Of a DNA stretch of 64,000 nt, positions 23,758-35,699 are shown in pieces (positions within the stretch are counted from its first letter, which is position 1; each line of letters starts with the position of its first letter). Location: the NCBI GenBank assembly GCA_022432975.1, contig CM039509.1, positions 44,488,209 to 44,552,208 on the forward strand. The letters run 5' to 3'. Origin of the DNA: Begonia masoniana (taxonomy: Eukaryota; Streptophyta; Magnoliopsida; Cucurbitales; Begoniaceae). Under the pieces are notes generated by a model, which was given only the letters and a program-made list of their open reading frames with translations, did no database searches and was not told the origin of the DNA. Both the position numbers and the translations under genes were made by a program.

Positions 23758-25580
23758 GAAAAAGTCTTGGAAATGGTTTCTCAGGTTGTTGTTGATGGAT
23801 ATTGGATCTGATCGTGGTGAAGGTTGGACATTCATCTCTGATCAACAAAAAGTCAGTATATGTGATCATTGTCAACAGTTATATGCTTTCACCTACTAAC
23901 ATATGACATATACTTGATGCAGGGTTTTGAAGTAGTACTTCGAAAACATGTACCAGATGCAGAGGTTCGATTTTGCGTACGTCATATGTACGCAAACTTC
24001 AAGAAGAAGTTTTGCGGAAAACTCTACAAAGACATTATGTGGAATTCATCAACTGCGACAACACATGAAATGTTTGTGAAGAAAATGCATAGGCTACGGG
24101 GCTTCGATGAAGTAGCATATAGATATCTTGCGGAGTATGATGTGAAGCATTGGTGTAGACATGCTTTCAGTCATAGATCGAAGTGTGAGCTGACGTTCAA
24201 CAATCTGAGCGAGTCATTCAATGCCTTCATCTTACCAGCACGTGATAAGCCGATTGTGACCATGATAGAAATGATAAGAACGACAATAATGGCAAAAATT
24301 TGAAGATGTATGAATAAATGGAGCAACAAAACGGACTACTATGCCCTCAGATACGAAAGAAATTGGTGAAACTACGAGATGGAGCTAAAAATTGGTGTGC
24401 AACCGGAGGTGGAGGTGAAATATTTCAAGTTAGTGATGCCCATCAACAATTCATGTAACGGCCCAGACCCCGTTCCCGCAGGTCCGAACCGTGCAGGTCC
24501 CACCGATGGGCTGCTGCCACGTGGCAAACTCTAGCTCAGTGGTACTCCTCATTCGTAGCCCAGGTACTTGTCCCTGAGGTCTTGGGTTCGAGTGGGGGGG
24601 AAGGCAAAAACCCTCTTCAGGGGGAGGGAAGATCGTGAGTACACGTGGTTGGGACTGAGTCTGCCACGTAGCAGCAGCCCATTGGTGGGACCTGCACGGT
24701 TCGGGCCTGCAGGAACGGGGTCTGGGCCGTTACAAAAAAGGCGCTAGCTCAGTGGTAATCCTCATTCGTAGCCCAGGTTCTTGTCCCTGAGGTCCTGGGT
24801 TCGAGTGGGGGGGAAGGCAAAAACCCTCTTTAGGGAGAGGGAAGATCGTGAGTACACGTGATTGGGACTGAGTCCACCACGTGGCAACAGGCCATCGGTG
24901 GGACCTGCACGGTTCGGGCCTGCGGGAACGGGGTCTGGGCCGTTACAATTCATCATTGGCTTAGCCAACGCTACTTGCAGTTGTAACCGGTGGCAGCTCA
25001 CAGGCATACCATGTGTTCATGTTGTACCATGCATATCATTCATGAGAAGAGACATTGAATCGAACATTGATCGTTGATACCATCGACAGACATATTTGAC
25101 GGTATATTTCCAGTTCGTACATCCAATGAATGGTGTAGACATGTGGCCACCTTCAACTATGGGTAAAATTCAGCCACCGATTGTGAAATTCAGCCACCGA
25201 TTGTGAAGAGACCACCTGGGAGGCCGAAAAAGAAGAGAATGAGGGATGTTGATAAACCTCAAGGTCAGAGTAAATTGGGCAAGATGCGTAAGGCTATCAA
25301 GTGTAGTAAATGTCGGGGTCTAAACCATAATGCTAGAACGTGCAAAGGAGTAACTATTGATTCTACCATGGAAGCCAGTGGATCAACATCACGAGGAAGA
25401 TCAACTTTGTTCGGGTTTTCTGCAGCTTGCATCAGAACCCAAGTTAGTATTGTGTTTTCTCTTTTCCAATTTGTTGCATCATACTTAATTATTGTTAACA
25501 ATCAATTGTTTACATCATACAGGAGTCTTCAGTGCAGCCAGGCATTCACAGAGACTGATCTTGTAATGCTAATATGAACT
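23758..25580 (+). pseudogene. MULE transposase, C-terminal half
   Basis: Continues the DDE domain after E3: KSWKWFLRLLL, then the second Asp in FISDQQK (about 23830-23850). An intron-like gap ends TTGATGCAG (about 23922), then GFEVVLRKHVPDAEVRFC, HMYANFKKKF and NNLSESFNAFI follow. A TGA stands near 24301. The frame resumes to GGGEIFQVSDAHQQF, where a small element (24454-24947) intervenes, and then gives a SWIM zinc finger CSCNRWQLTGIPCVH (about 24972-25016). Further on are an AT-hook-like PPGRPKKKR and a CCHC knuckle CSKCRGLNHNARTC (about 25302-25343). The domains are typical of MuDR transposases, but stops and two insertions make it inactive. Confidence 0.88.
24454..24947 (+). mobile_element. 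Small inverted-repeat element with tRNA-like box A/B
   Basis: Ends TGTAACGGCCCAGACC and GGTCTGGGCCGTTACA, flanked by perfect 5-bp duplications ATTCA (24449-24453 and 24948-24952). Unit 1 (24454-24734) has both ends as inverted repeats of about 70 bp. Unit 2 (24735-24947) repeats the body and right end only. Each body carries TAGCTCAGTGGT (24532-24543, 24745-24756) and GGTTCGAGTGG (24585-24595, 24798-24808), close to RNA polymerase III box A and box B. No coding capacity. It could be a SINE-like, LTR-like or MITE-like hybrid. Confidence 0.75.
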
Positions 25581-25599
25581 TGATTGCCTTTGAGAATAT

Positions 25600-25770
25600 T
25601 TACTTATGATTTTTATGGACAAATACTTATGGACAAATGTATGGAGATGGATATGATGTACAAATATTTTGTGGAAATATTTTGTGGAAATGAATGGACA
25701 AATGTATGGATATGGATATGATGTACAAATATTTTTGGAAATATTTTGTGGAAATGAATGGAGATTTATG
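25600..25770 (+). repeat. Short tandem duplication after MULE transposase
   Basis: The segment ATGGACAAATGTATGGA.ATGGATATGATGTACAAATATTTT.TGGAAAT is duplicated in tandem, likely in the transposase 3' UTR. Confidence 0.65.
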
Positions 25771-25879
25771 TTGATAGAAATCTTTTAGGTTGGTTTGAAA
25801 AGTAGGAAGTTTGGATTTCTAAAGCAGGACTTTGGGCTTTTGTGTTTTTAAGCGGTTGCGGTCAAAATTTTCTTCTTTG

Positions 25880-26998
25880 TATTCAAGTGTCGACACTTTA
25901 ATTGATAGGTCGACACTTGATTAGCCTGTTTGCACTTGGGATCGGCTCGATTATTCTCTGTCGCTATTTCTTCACAAGATCGGTCGACACTTGAAATTAG
26001 CAGTCGACACTTGATTTGCTTCGATTCTTCTCTGTCTCCATTTCTTCATAAGTTCGGTTGACACTTGCATTTAGGGGTGGACCCTTGATTTGCTTATGTT
26101 TGCACTTGGATTCTTCTTTGTATTCAAGTATCGACACTTGATTAGCCTGTTTGCACTCGAGATCGACTCGATTATTCTCTGTCGCTATTTCTTCACAAAA
26201 TCGGTCGACACTTAAAATTAGCGGTCGACACTTGATTTGCGTCGATTCTTCTCTTTCTCCATTTCTTCACAATTTCGGTTGTCGACCCTTGATTTGCTTA
26301 TGTTTGCGCTTGGATTCTTCTTTGTCACAAAATCGGTCGACACTTGAAATTAGCGGTCGACACTTGATTTGCTTCGATTCTTCTCTGTCGCTATTTCTTC
26401 ACAAAATCGGTCGACACTTGAAATTAGCGGTCGACACTTGATTTGCTTCGATTCTTCTCTGTCTCCATTTCTTCACAAAATCGGTCGACACTTGAAATTA
26501 GCGGTCGACACTTGATTTGCTTCGATTCTTCTCTGTCTCCATTTCTTCACAAAATCGGTCGACACTTGAAATTAGCGGTCGACACTTGATTTGCTTCGAT
26601 TCTTCTCTGTCTCCATTTCTTCATAAGTTCGGTTGACACTTGCATTAGGGGTGGACCCTTGATTTGCTTATGTTTGCACTTGGATTCTTCTTTGATTCAA
26701 GTGTCGATACTTGATTAGCCTGTTTGCACTCGAGGTCGACTCGATTATTCTCTGTCGCTATTTCTTCACAATATCGGTCGACACTTGAAATTAGCGGTCG
26801 ACACTTGATTTGCTTCGATTCTTCTCTGTCTCCATTTCTTCATAAGTTCGGTTGACACTTGCATTAGGGGTGGACCCTTGATTTGCTTATGTTTGCACTT
26901 GGATTCTTCTTTGTATTCAAGTATCGACACTTGATTAGCCTGTTTGCACTCGAGATCGACTCGATTATTCTCTGTCGCTATTTCTTCACAAAATCGGT
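25880..26998. repeat. 74-bp-type tandem repeat field (TCGACACTTG family)
   Basis: Repeats built on TCGACACTTGAAATTAGCGG and CGACACTTGATTTGCTTCG with TTCTTCTCTGTCTCCATTTC. In the best-preserved part (about 26330-26610) the period is 74 bp, for example TCGGTCGACA at 26481 and again at 26555. Outer copies are divergent and of mixed length. It grades into the 51-bp array. Confidence 0.85.
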
Positions 26999-27830
26999 CG
27001 ACACTTGATTAGCCTGTTTGCACTTGGATTCTTCTTTGTATTCAAGTATCGACACTTGATTAGCCTGTTTGCACTTGGATTCTTCTTTGTATTCAAGTAT
27101 CGACACTTGATTAGCCTGTTTGCACTTGGATTCTTCTTTGTATTCAAGTATCGACACTTGATTAGCCTGTTTGCACTTGGATTCTTCTTTGTATTCAAGT
27201 ATCGACACTTGATTAGCCTGTTTGCACTTGGATTCTTCTTTGTATTCAAGTATCGACACTTGATTAGCCTGTTTGCACTTGGATTCTTCTTTGTATTCAA
27301 GTATCGACACTTGATTAGCCTGTTTGCACTTGGATTCTTCTTTGTATTCAAGTATCGACACTTGATTAGCCTGTTTGCACTTGGATTCTTCTTTGTATTC
27401 AAGTATCGACACTTGATTAGCCTGTTTGCACTTGGATTCTTCTTTGTATTCAAGTATCGACACTTGATTAGCCTGTTTGCACTTGGATTCTTCTTTGTAT
27501 TCAAGTATCGACACTTGATTAGCCTGTTTGCACTTGGATTCTTCTTTGTATTCAAGTATCGACACTTGATTAGCCTGTTTGCACTTGGATTCTTCTTTGT
27601 ATTCAAGTATCGACACTTGATTAGCCTGTTTGCACTTGGATTCTTCTTTGTATTCAAGTATCGACACTTGATTAGCCTGTTTGCACTTGGATTCTTCTTT
27701 GTATTCAAGTATCGACACTTGATTAGCCTGTTTGCACTTGGATTCTTCTTTGTATTCAAGTATCGACACTTGATTAGCCTGTTTGCACTTGGATTCTTCT
27801 TTGTATTCAAGTATCGACACTTGTTCTTTG
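26999..27830. repeat. 51-bp tandem array, about 16 near-identical copies
   Basis: Unit: ATTCAAGTATCGACACTTGA then TTAGCCTGTTTGCACTTGGA then TTCTTCTTTGT (51 bp). The copies look essentially identical, which implies very recent expansion or homogenisation. Because 51 is a multiple of 3, several frames stay open on both strands, giving artefactual repetitive proteins. Confidence 0.95.
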
Positions 27831-28059
27831 TATTCAACTATTACACAGTTGATAAATTTCATATATTTACTCAAATTTTCCCAAAACAATAAATATTTCA
27901 CAGTCAACTATTATAACACACTAAAACGTACCATAAGCCATTTCCAATATCAATTGAAACATTATATAACAATATCCTACTATTACCAACACCAAACTCA
28001 TATACAACAAAATTAAGATACTAGTAAACTAAGAGAATCACACAGACAAAAATATCATT

Positions 28060-28513
28060 TTGATGTAGAGTAACAGGGATCGTCGAAAGGCTCGACTGGA
28101 GGATCTACTAGAGGATTTACTGGAGGAATGACCGGAGCACCTCTGAACCCGTCTTAATAATCTTGAAGATAATCAAGATGCATGTGAACCGCAACGATAT
28201 CTTAACGGAGATCCTCTGTCTTCGCTTCCAACTGATCAAAGCGATCAAAAACCACGTTCTAAAAGGAGTCAAAAGCGGTGCCGATGCTAGCAACATTTGC
28301 CACTAAAAAGTTGAACTGTTCCTCAAAGTTAGAGAAGTTTCCTCTAGATGCAGTGGAGGGGGGTTCCAAAGTGTGTTCAGGCTCGTGACCACCTTCATCA
28401 CCTTCATCAACTTCCATGTGGGATGGGCCATGATATGATATCGGGTCCCTTACTTCTCCCATAAGCGCGCTTAAGAGTGGAGGTTTAGACCCAATATATA
28501 CTAGCCTAGGCAA
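28060..28513 (-). pseudogene. Envelope-like gene in MULE, C-terminal fragment
   Basis: The minus-strand frame contains NFSNFEEQFNFLVANVAS, which corresponds to IIEDQFTELMTCVASFGTV in the Sirevirus B envelope-like ORF. It then hits a stop at about 28259 and runs into a proline-rich tail (APVIPPVNPLVDPPVEP). Its position downstream of 29543-30081 on the same strand suggests one original gene, now missing its middle part. Confidence 0.55.
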
Positions 28514-28662
28514 CTCTCTGTTTCCAATGTGGTATCACATCATCCCTTCACCCTTTAAGGGCGACTGCCTCAGTCGGCGATCTGATCGGGACACCCCGTA
28601 GGATGGCTGTCTCAATCGGCGGTCTGCCTGATGTGTTGCCTATCCGGCCCACAGAAGTGAGA

Positions 28663-29307
28663 CTCTGATACCACTTGATACGGTTTGGGTCCCGATATTT
28701 TCACTCTCGTGATCCAAATGCAATGGGACTTGATAGAGTTGAAGAAAGTCTCCAGAGAGCCGAAGCTTGGAGACGATCGGTGCTCTGAATTTCGGATATT
28801 ACACACTGAATTCAAGAACCACCTTGAAGCTTACCTTCTGGATATTACGCACCAAAGGAAGAGGCCTCGGATGGGAGCTTCGAATCAGATATTACTCACC
28901 GATTGAGAATTACCCAGAAAACAAAAATGGAGGAACACTCCAACGAAGAAGATGAACTTCTATAATTTGAAAATTGGCCAAAGACCCTTACAAAAAATTC
29001 AAAACAATGATAAATAGCCATGAGAAGCTTCGGACGAAGAAGGAAAGAAATGTAGAAGGAAATAATCGTTGAAGAAAAAGAGTCATTGGAGCACTCCTTC
29101 GGCCGACGTCAAGCAGCGTTTCTGGTTCTTGTGCACCATTGTCGAACCGGTTCCTCCTTGAGTGCTATACTCTCAATAAAACCCAACCTAAAATAAAATA
29201 AGCAATAATGCCCTAAACATGAGGTTAATGTTTTAACTTTAAAAATCACAAAAATAGATAGTGATTGTTTACACCAATTGTCATAAGGGGGACAAACCCC
29301 TCCTTCA
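28663..29307 (-). mobile_element. LTR-like fragment with primer site (tentative)
   Basis: On the minus strand, TGAAGGAGGGG (29307) to CCGTATCA (28677) has TG...CA ends, and TGGTATCAGAGTC follows 2 nt later, as after a 5' LTR. No gag follows: the sequence soon becomes the envelope-like fragment. It may be a truncated copia insertion or part of a larger rearrangement. No target duplication was found. Confidence 0.4.
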
Positions 29308-29542
29308 AATATGAGTGGACAAAATGTGGTTTCGTCTTAGGAGAGTGACTTAAATTCTTTGTCTCTTGAATATTTGGAGTTGATCATGTTTTCTCGTGCG
29401 TGTCTCTCCTTTGAGACGTGCGTGCCATTCTTTTGCCAAGTGAATCTTTCCGTCAAGTCACGAGTCTATGCTGCTAATCCATACTTTAAGATGACATTTT
29501 CCTGCAAGACCAGCAAACCTGTTAGATAGAAAGTTGGTTAAG

Positions 29543-30081
29543 TCATTTGTCTTCAGTTTCGTTGGAAGGTATCAGACGAGGATCCTTAACAATTATCCTT
29601 AAAAAGGCAGTACCTTCACTGGTGCCCACAAATTCTGGATCCTTAGCTGCCTCATAATACCTTTCAGCCTCATTGTTAAATTCACAGTTTAAAATTGTGT
29701 TTATAGAACGTGAGGAAATTTCTATGTCTTTGCCATACATATAGCTAACAATTTTAAATGGACTTTAAGAATGTTCAAAATTTGCATAGAACATTCTCAC
29801 TGGTTTCTCATAATACGGGCCATCACAGTCAAACAGATCAAATAACCCCAAATTCTTCAAAGGCTGAACCAAATTTAAGCTACCTAAATCATGGAATTCC
29901 ACTTTTCTACTCAGAATCAAGGGCTTGAATTGAAAGTCGTCTTCATACCTTTTCAAAGAGACAGCATTCTTGAAGAAAGGAGATGGCCAAGTTGTTTGTT
30001 CCTCAATTTCATTCGCTGGAGTAGGATTTTTTGACCCTCTCTTGTGATCAACTAGCTTGTTGCGGGATGTAGATGTCATTT
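29543..30081 (-). pseudogene. Envelope-like / putative plant transposon protein in MULE, N-terminal fragment
   Basis: Minus-strand frame from ATG at 30081: MTSTSRNKLVDHKRG, TTWPSPFF, RYEDDFQFKPLI, VQPLKNLGLF and VRMFYANFEHS. It matches, in order, the start of the Sirevirus B ORF at 57160 (ATQWPSLFF, RYHDDFKLKSLI, VEPLKSLGLF, VQMFYANLSY). A TAA at about 29765 interrupts it. The same frame continues with YMYGKDIEISSRSIN to about 29543. This family is usually described as a putative plant transposon or envelope-like protein; its biochemical function is unknown. It sits just inside the MULE right terminal repeat, in opposite orientation to the transposase. Confidence 0.75.
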
Positions 30082-30230
30082 GAAGTTTAGCGGGAAGAGA
30101 AGAGATGTTGATTTGAAGGAAAAAAAGCAGGCGAAGATTTGGAGAGGAGCAGAAAATCACCGAGGAAAAGAGGAGAAAGAGAGTCAAGCGCGAGCAAGGC
30201 GGGGGGTCCGAGAGAGATCTCGGGAAGACA

Positions 30231-30392
30231 AAGTTGATCACGTGACAAAACGTGATTTTGTAACGGAAAAAATGACAGTAGGGGCCAAATTGCAGTTTAC
30301 CCTAGTTGTAGGGGCCAAATTGCCCATTATCCAAGTTTACGGTATAAATTGTCCATTTCATCTAGTTGTAGGGGCCAAATTGCACTTTACCC
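30231..30392 (-). repeat. MULE right terminal inverted repeat
   Basis: Reverse complement of 12352-12515 with about 90% identity by eye, ending GCACTTTACCC at 30392. It is followed by TAACATATA, the partner of the left 9-bp duplication. Confidence 0.9.
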
Positions 30393-30598
30393 TAACATAT
30401 AAGTCGTGATCAACTGACTTTTAAATTAATTTTTTTAATAATTAACTCTTAACTATTCACATGGGAAATTACCGGTTTCGACCTCGAAGTAACCGTTTTT
30501 TGCGATTCAAAACCTTAAAGTAAAATTTTTCACGATTCAAACCTTGAAGTATGGAAAAAGTTACAAAACAAAACCTCGGCGGACGTCCTATTGACCGT

Positions 30599-31379
<781 letters not shown>

Positions 31380-31389
31380 ACGACGGTAT

Positions 31390-31450
31390 CTTGTTTCAAG
31401 AGACAGTCCGTTCTCTAATTTTCCTAGAACGGACTGTCTCTTGAAACAAG
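31390..31450. other. Perfect 25-bp hairpin
   Basis: CTTGTTTCAAGAGACAGTCC plus GTTCT (31390-31414) is the exact reverse complement of 31426-31450, with an 11-nt loop. It lies inside the larger palindrome, and a related hairpin half recurs in the right arm near 32180-32215. Confidence 0.85.
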
Positions 31451-32367
31451 AGATAGTCCGTTCGCTATTTTGCCTAGAACGGACACACCTTCCACCGTCC
31501 TCTCTTTATAAATTAATTTTACAAAAATATCAAATAACATAAATTAATCGAAAATTGATCACATGGTCATTATAATATGGAAACAAACATACATCGGGAA
31601 ATTTTCATGATTTTATAACATTTGTATGATTTATTATAATTATTTTACGGATAATTTAAAAAATAATTCACTAAAATTACAATAATTCGTACAAGTGTTA
31701 GAAAATCACGAAACTTTTCAGATTATCTTCTCATTATGTGGTGAATATGTGGTAAAAATTTTAAGTAAATTAAAGATCTTTTACTGAACGATACTAAACG
31801 ATATTGGATTTATTAAATATTTTTTTAATAAATCCAACATCGTTTAGTATCGTTCAGTAAAAGATCTTTAATTTACTTAAAATTTTTACCACATATTCAC
31901 CATATAATGAGAAGATAATCTGAAAAGTTTCGTGATTTTCTAACATTTGTACGAATTATTGTAATTTTAATGAATTATTTTTTAAATTATACGTAAAATA
32001 ATTATAATAAATCATACAAATGTTATAAAATCATGAAAATTTCCCGATTATGTTTTCATATTATAATGAACATGTGATAAAATTTTCGATTAAATCTAAT
32101 ATTGTTTGATATTTTTGTAAAATTAATTTATAAAGAGAGGACGGTGGAAGGTGTGTCCGTTCTAGGAAAAATTAGAGAACGGACTGTCTCTTGTTTCAAG
32201 AGACCGTCCGTTCTACGGCAAAATTAACAGAGGACAGTCAATAGGACGTCCGCCGAGGTTTGTTTTGTAACTTTTTCCATACTTCAAGGTTTGAATCGTG
32301 AAAAATTTTACTTTAAGGTTTGAATCGAAAAAACCGGTTACTTCGAGGTCGAAACCGGTAATTTCCC

Positions 32368-35300
32368 TTCCAACATTAATAAAATCGCTCTTGCATTTTA
32401 TTTTTTTGTTAAAATTAAGAGGAGACATACGCTGAAGTTGCTCGCTTGCTACTATAGGTCGTCCGTTTCATTGTGTTTTTCGAACCAAAATCCATTTTCG
32501 GGCGTTCTTCTTAAACCCTAGAAGTCCGCTCCCAAATATTTTTTCCACTCTTCTATTTATGGGCGTTTTCTTTGAACCCCAAGAACCTGCTCCGAACGCT
32601 CACCTTCAATTTTAAAGAAAAAAAAAATGAGAAAAAAGTAGGTTTGTTATAGAGAATAGTTTAAGGGTCCGTATGTCACTGCCCTTTTAGTTTAAGGTTT
32701 TTTTTTTTTTAACTCTACCCTTTTATTTTTAATTTAGAGAATGATATAAAAAAAAATGGATATCACATAAATGATATATTTTAAATGAATGTAAATCTAT
32801 CAAAAAAAAAATACTACTATTCTATTTTATTTTTGGCATTGAATATTCTATCTTCACTACATATTTCTTTGATTTCTCGAACTTAGTACTTCAAAATATG
32901 AAAATTATAGTTAGAAAGAAGGATAATTTCCTAATTTTTTCATTGACACCACATGATAGAAAGAGAAACTTCTAGATTTGGACTGGGCTTAAAGAAACAG
33001 GCAAGGTGGGCTGGGCTTATAAACTTCAATCTCAACAATATTGGTTCAAAATTAGTCAATAGGAAAATCTATTTTCAAAATAACAATATCCGTCCTAAAT
33101 GACATAATTTTTGAAAACAAATTTAGTAACTAAAGTATATGTAACTGTTGGTTCGGCAGTTTTGGGTTCGGTTTATTTTTCAAAAATTTTCGTAATTCTT
33201 GTAGAATTACTAGTTTTCTTTATCTTTATAGAATTCATATTATTCTTTTTATAAATAGAAGAGTGAGTAAGCTAGAAAAGAATTAAGAAAATTATTTTGA
33301 AAATAAGAGAGAGAAAATCTGAGTGAGCTTGAGAAATATTTTCGTGTATTCTTCGATCGAATGCTGTAACATTACGGAAACGCTTATTTTATTGACTTTT
33401 GAATAAAATTCGCTGCTGGAATTTTGTAAGACTATTTTATTCGAATCACGTAAAACTTGTGTTCTTGATTTCTTCTATGTTCTTTCCTTAGTTAATTCCC
33501 ACACAAATTCACAACAAGATCTATAATGTTTTGGAGAATAACTCTAGAGAAACAATTTCAAGGCAAAATCACATCAATAACTAAAGGCAACTAAAGGCAA
33601 CTAAAGGCAAAATCATATCAATAACTAAAGACACTAGCATAAAGTTAGACGTCTAATTTACACCTCAAAAGTGAAGGAAACAGGTGTAAGGTCTGATCTT
33701 ATTCCATGTATTGTGTAGGCTAAAAAATCAACTGCAAACCCACCAAAGTGGTAGGACCCTCTCCCCTCCACACACAACAAGAATGGAAAAGGCAAAGCCT
33801 AAGAAATATTGTTTCTAGAGAGATTAACTCGAGCTCTTGGGTGATGGTGGATCCATTATTGAGTAGTGCAGTCGTTTTCACCAAACAAATGATGATGATG
33901 ATGAATGTGATGTTAACCTCCACCATATAGTTGTAGGGGACTTGGGGTTTTGCACTACATGTTGTCTGCACAAGTGCTCTATGTGTTACACGGCCACAAC
34001 TTGAGTGGATAACTACATCTAAAAATTATATATATTTTTTTTCCTTTTTGGATAATCGCCTTATGTGAAATCTGCTAAATTAATGTAATCGATGATGCCC
34101 TAGATGTTTTATTTCATAGATTTAAGTCTATTATCTCATGGAATAATTATAATTTTCATAGTTAATCAATGTGTCAGATTTGGTAGTCTTTGATCGGATG
34201 ATAGAAAATATTTTAAAGTGGTAAAATTATTGCAGTTGTTAAAGATGGTAAAGGGTTAATTTTAGTTGCACACATACAAGTAATTAAAAGGTTATGGTCT
34301 CATATTCATTCATCATTCTTCGTGCTTCTTGAGATATTCATCAACTCGAGAAAATCCATACACTGTTAAAGCAAAAAGGAAGAACTTTAAGAAAAGAAGA
34401 ATAGAAACTCGTACACTGCTAAAGCAAAAATTACCAATAAATTCCAATTAGTATCTCCGTTTGTCTTGATAGTTTGACATGGATCAAAAGATTTTAGAAA
34501 ATGAATACATAGTTTAGAAGAACTTATGTTAGGATCATTTTGTAAGTTCTCAACAATAAGTTTTTAAATTGAATTTATTTGGTCAAATTCTCTTCGAAGA
34601 TCAGACTATCTTTCCAGTATTTTTATCATGGACTCCTTCGGAGTCATGACACGTAATCTGTCTATCTATTAGTTCAATCAAATTAGATAAATATAATTTG
34701 ATGCAGGGAAGATCGATGACTACATGCAAATAATGAGCAAAGTTTTCGCAGCATCACTCGTAGTCGGAGAGGTAAAATGCACAATGAGAGTGATGATTAA
34801 GTTAATATGCACAATTAGAGCAATGATTGATTAAATCCTCACACAACTCAAAGAATCATGGACACCTTGGATGTTAATTAAATACACATAATATAAACAT
34901 AAGCAAGATCATAAGTAGAGTATTTGTTGATTTCCTCGTACATACATACAAATCATTGTGTAAAAGGGAGGTAGTGGGTGTTATAGGGTTTTGAGTGGCT
35001 TCGATGGTGGGAAGAAGAGTCAGCAAGCACTGCAAATAGTTAAAGAAAAAGAGAGGAAGTTATTAACCTCCATGAAATGAAATTTGAACCTCTAAAATGC
35101 TACCTTTGAGATGTCCACTTGTTGACCACACTAGACTCGTGCAAACGTTCACTATCGCATAATAAACACTTGTTAGTTATTACACGTGAATATTTTAATT
35201 TGTGAATGAAATAATATTTGATGATCCAAAGATTTGAATCGTCTTGATACGATGAAAAATTACTAATAATCGCAGACTAAACTCGACGCCAGATGTTTTC

Positions 35301-35465
35301 AATTAGAATGAAAGCTTCGAGGGTTTTTGTGGCACCTCGCTCTGTGAAGGCAATGACGATCCAAGATTCTGTTGATTGTGAAAGTCAAGTTCATATCAGT
35401 AGAGGTGAACAACCTACACCACTTGAAAGTGTGGAAAGTTAGTATTTTATAAATAGAATTCTTCT
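32368..35465. other. 3 kb AT-rich region without a recognised gene
   Basis: I find no conserved coding frame. 33146-33516 has LTR-like features (TGTTGG start, TATAAATA near 33248, ACAACA end) but no matching 5-bp flanks, so a solo copia LTR is only possible. Otherwise it is AT-rich intergenic sequence. Confidence 0.5.
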
Positions 35466-35570
35466 TATTACAGCTATTATTATTATTTAGGTATTATTGT
35501 AATTACTCACAGAAGTATTTGTACTCATTTTCATCAATAATAATCTTCATATTTACGATCACTCCCTTCA
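35466..35570 (+). repeat. E4 5' LTR (105 bp)
   Basis: TATTACAGCTATT...TCCCTTCA. It aligns with 41324-41443 but lacks a short internal piece; both copies start TA rather than TG. Confidence 0.85.
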
Positions 35571-35582
35571 TGGTATCAGAGC
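35571..35582 (+). other. E4 primer binding site
   Basis: TGGTATCAGAGC abuts the LTR and is complementary to initiator tRNA-Met. Confidence 0.9.
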
Positions 35583-35699
35583 ATACCTAGGCCAATTTCT
35601 TTTTCTTCTTCAACGTACCGTCTTCTTCTTGCGTTTTCGGTCGCCGACCACTCGCGGGACAACGAACACACGTTTTTCCTCTTGCGTTTCTAGCCTCTG

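Larger units (their letters stand above)
12352..30392 (+). mobile_element. MULE (MuDR-type) DNA transposon with nested insertions
   Basis: Terminal inverted repeats of about 160 bp, starting GGGTAAAGTGCAATTTG, lie at 12352-12515 and 30231-30392. The flanking 9-mers TAAACTATA (12343-12351) and TAACATATA (30393-30401) match at 7 of 9 positions, as expected for an ageing MULE target duplication. Inside are a split transposase gene with MuDR, DDE and SWIM signatures, a 9.3 kb chromovirus, a small tRNA-box element, tandem repeats and a broken minus-strand envelope-like gene. Without the chromovirus the MULE is about 8.7 kb. Confidence 0.85.

Noticed and set aside
24735..24810. A functional tRNA gene
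   Set aside because: Box A and box B are present, but the box B core is off-consensus, no cloverleaf acceptor pairing is seen, and it lies in a duplicated mobile element.
26978..27907. 300-residue open frames made of 17-residue repeats on both strands
   Set aside because: The 51-bp unit is a multiple of 3, so several frames stay open automatically. There is no domain and no promoter.
33146..33516. Solo copia LTR
   Set aside because: TG...CA-like ends and a TATA-like box are present, but the flanks GTAAC and AGATC do not match. Kept only as a possibility in the region note.
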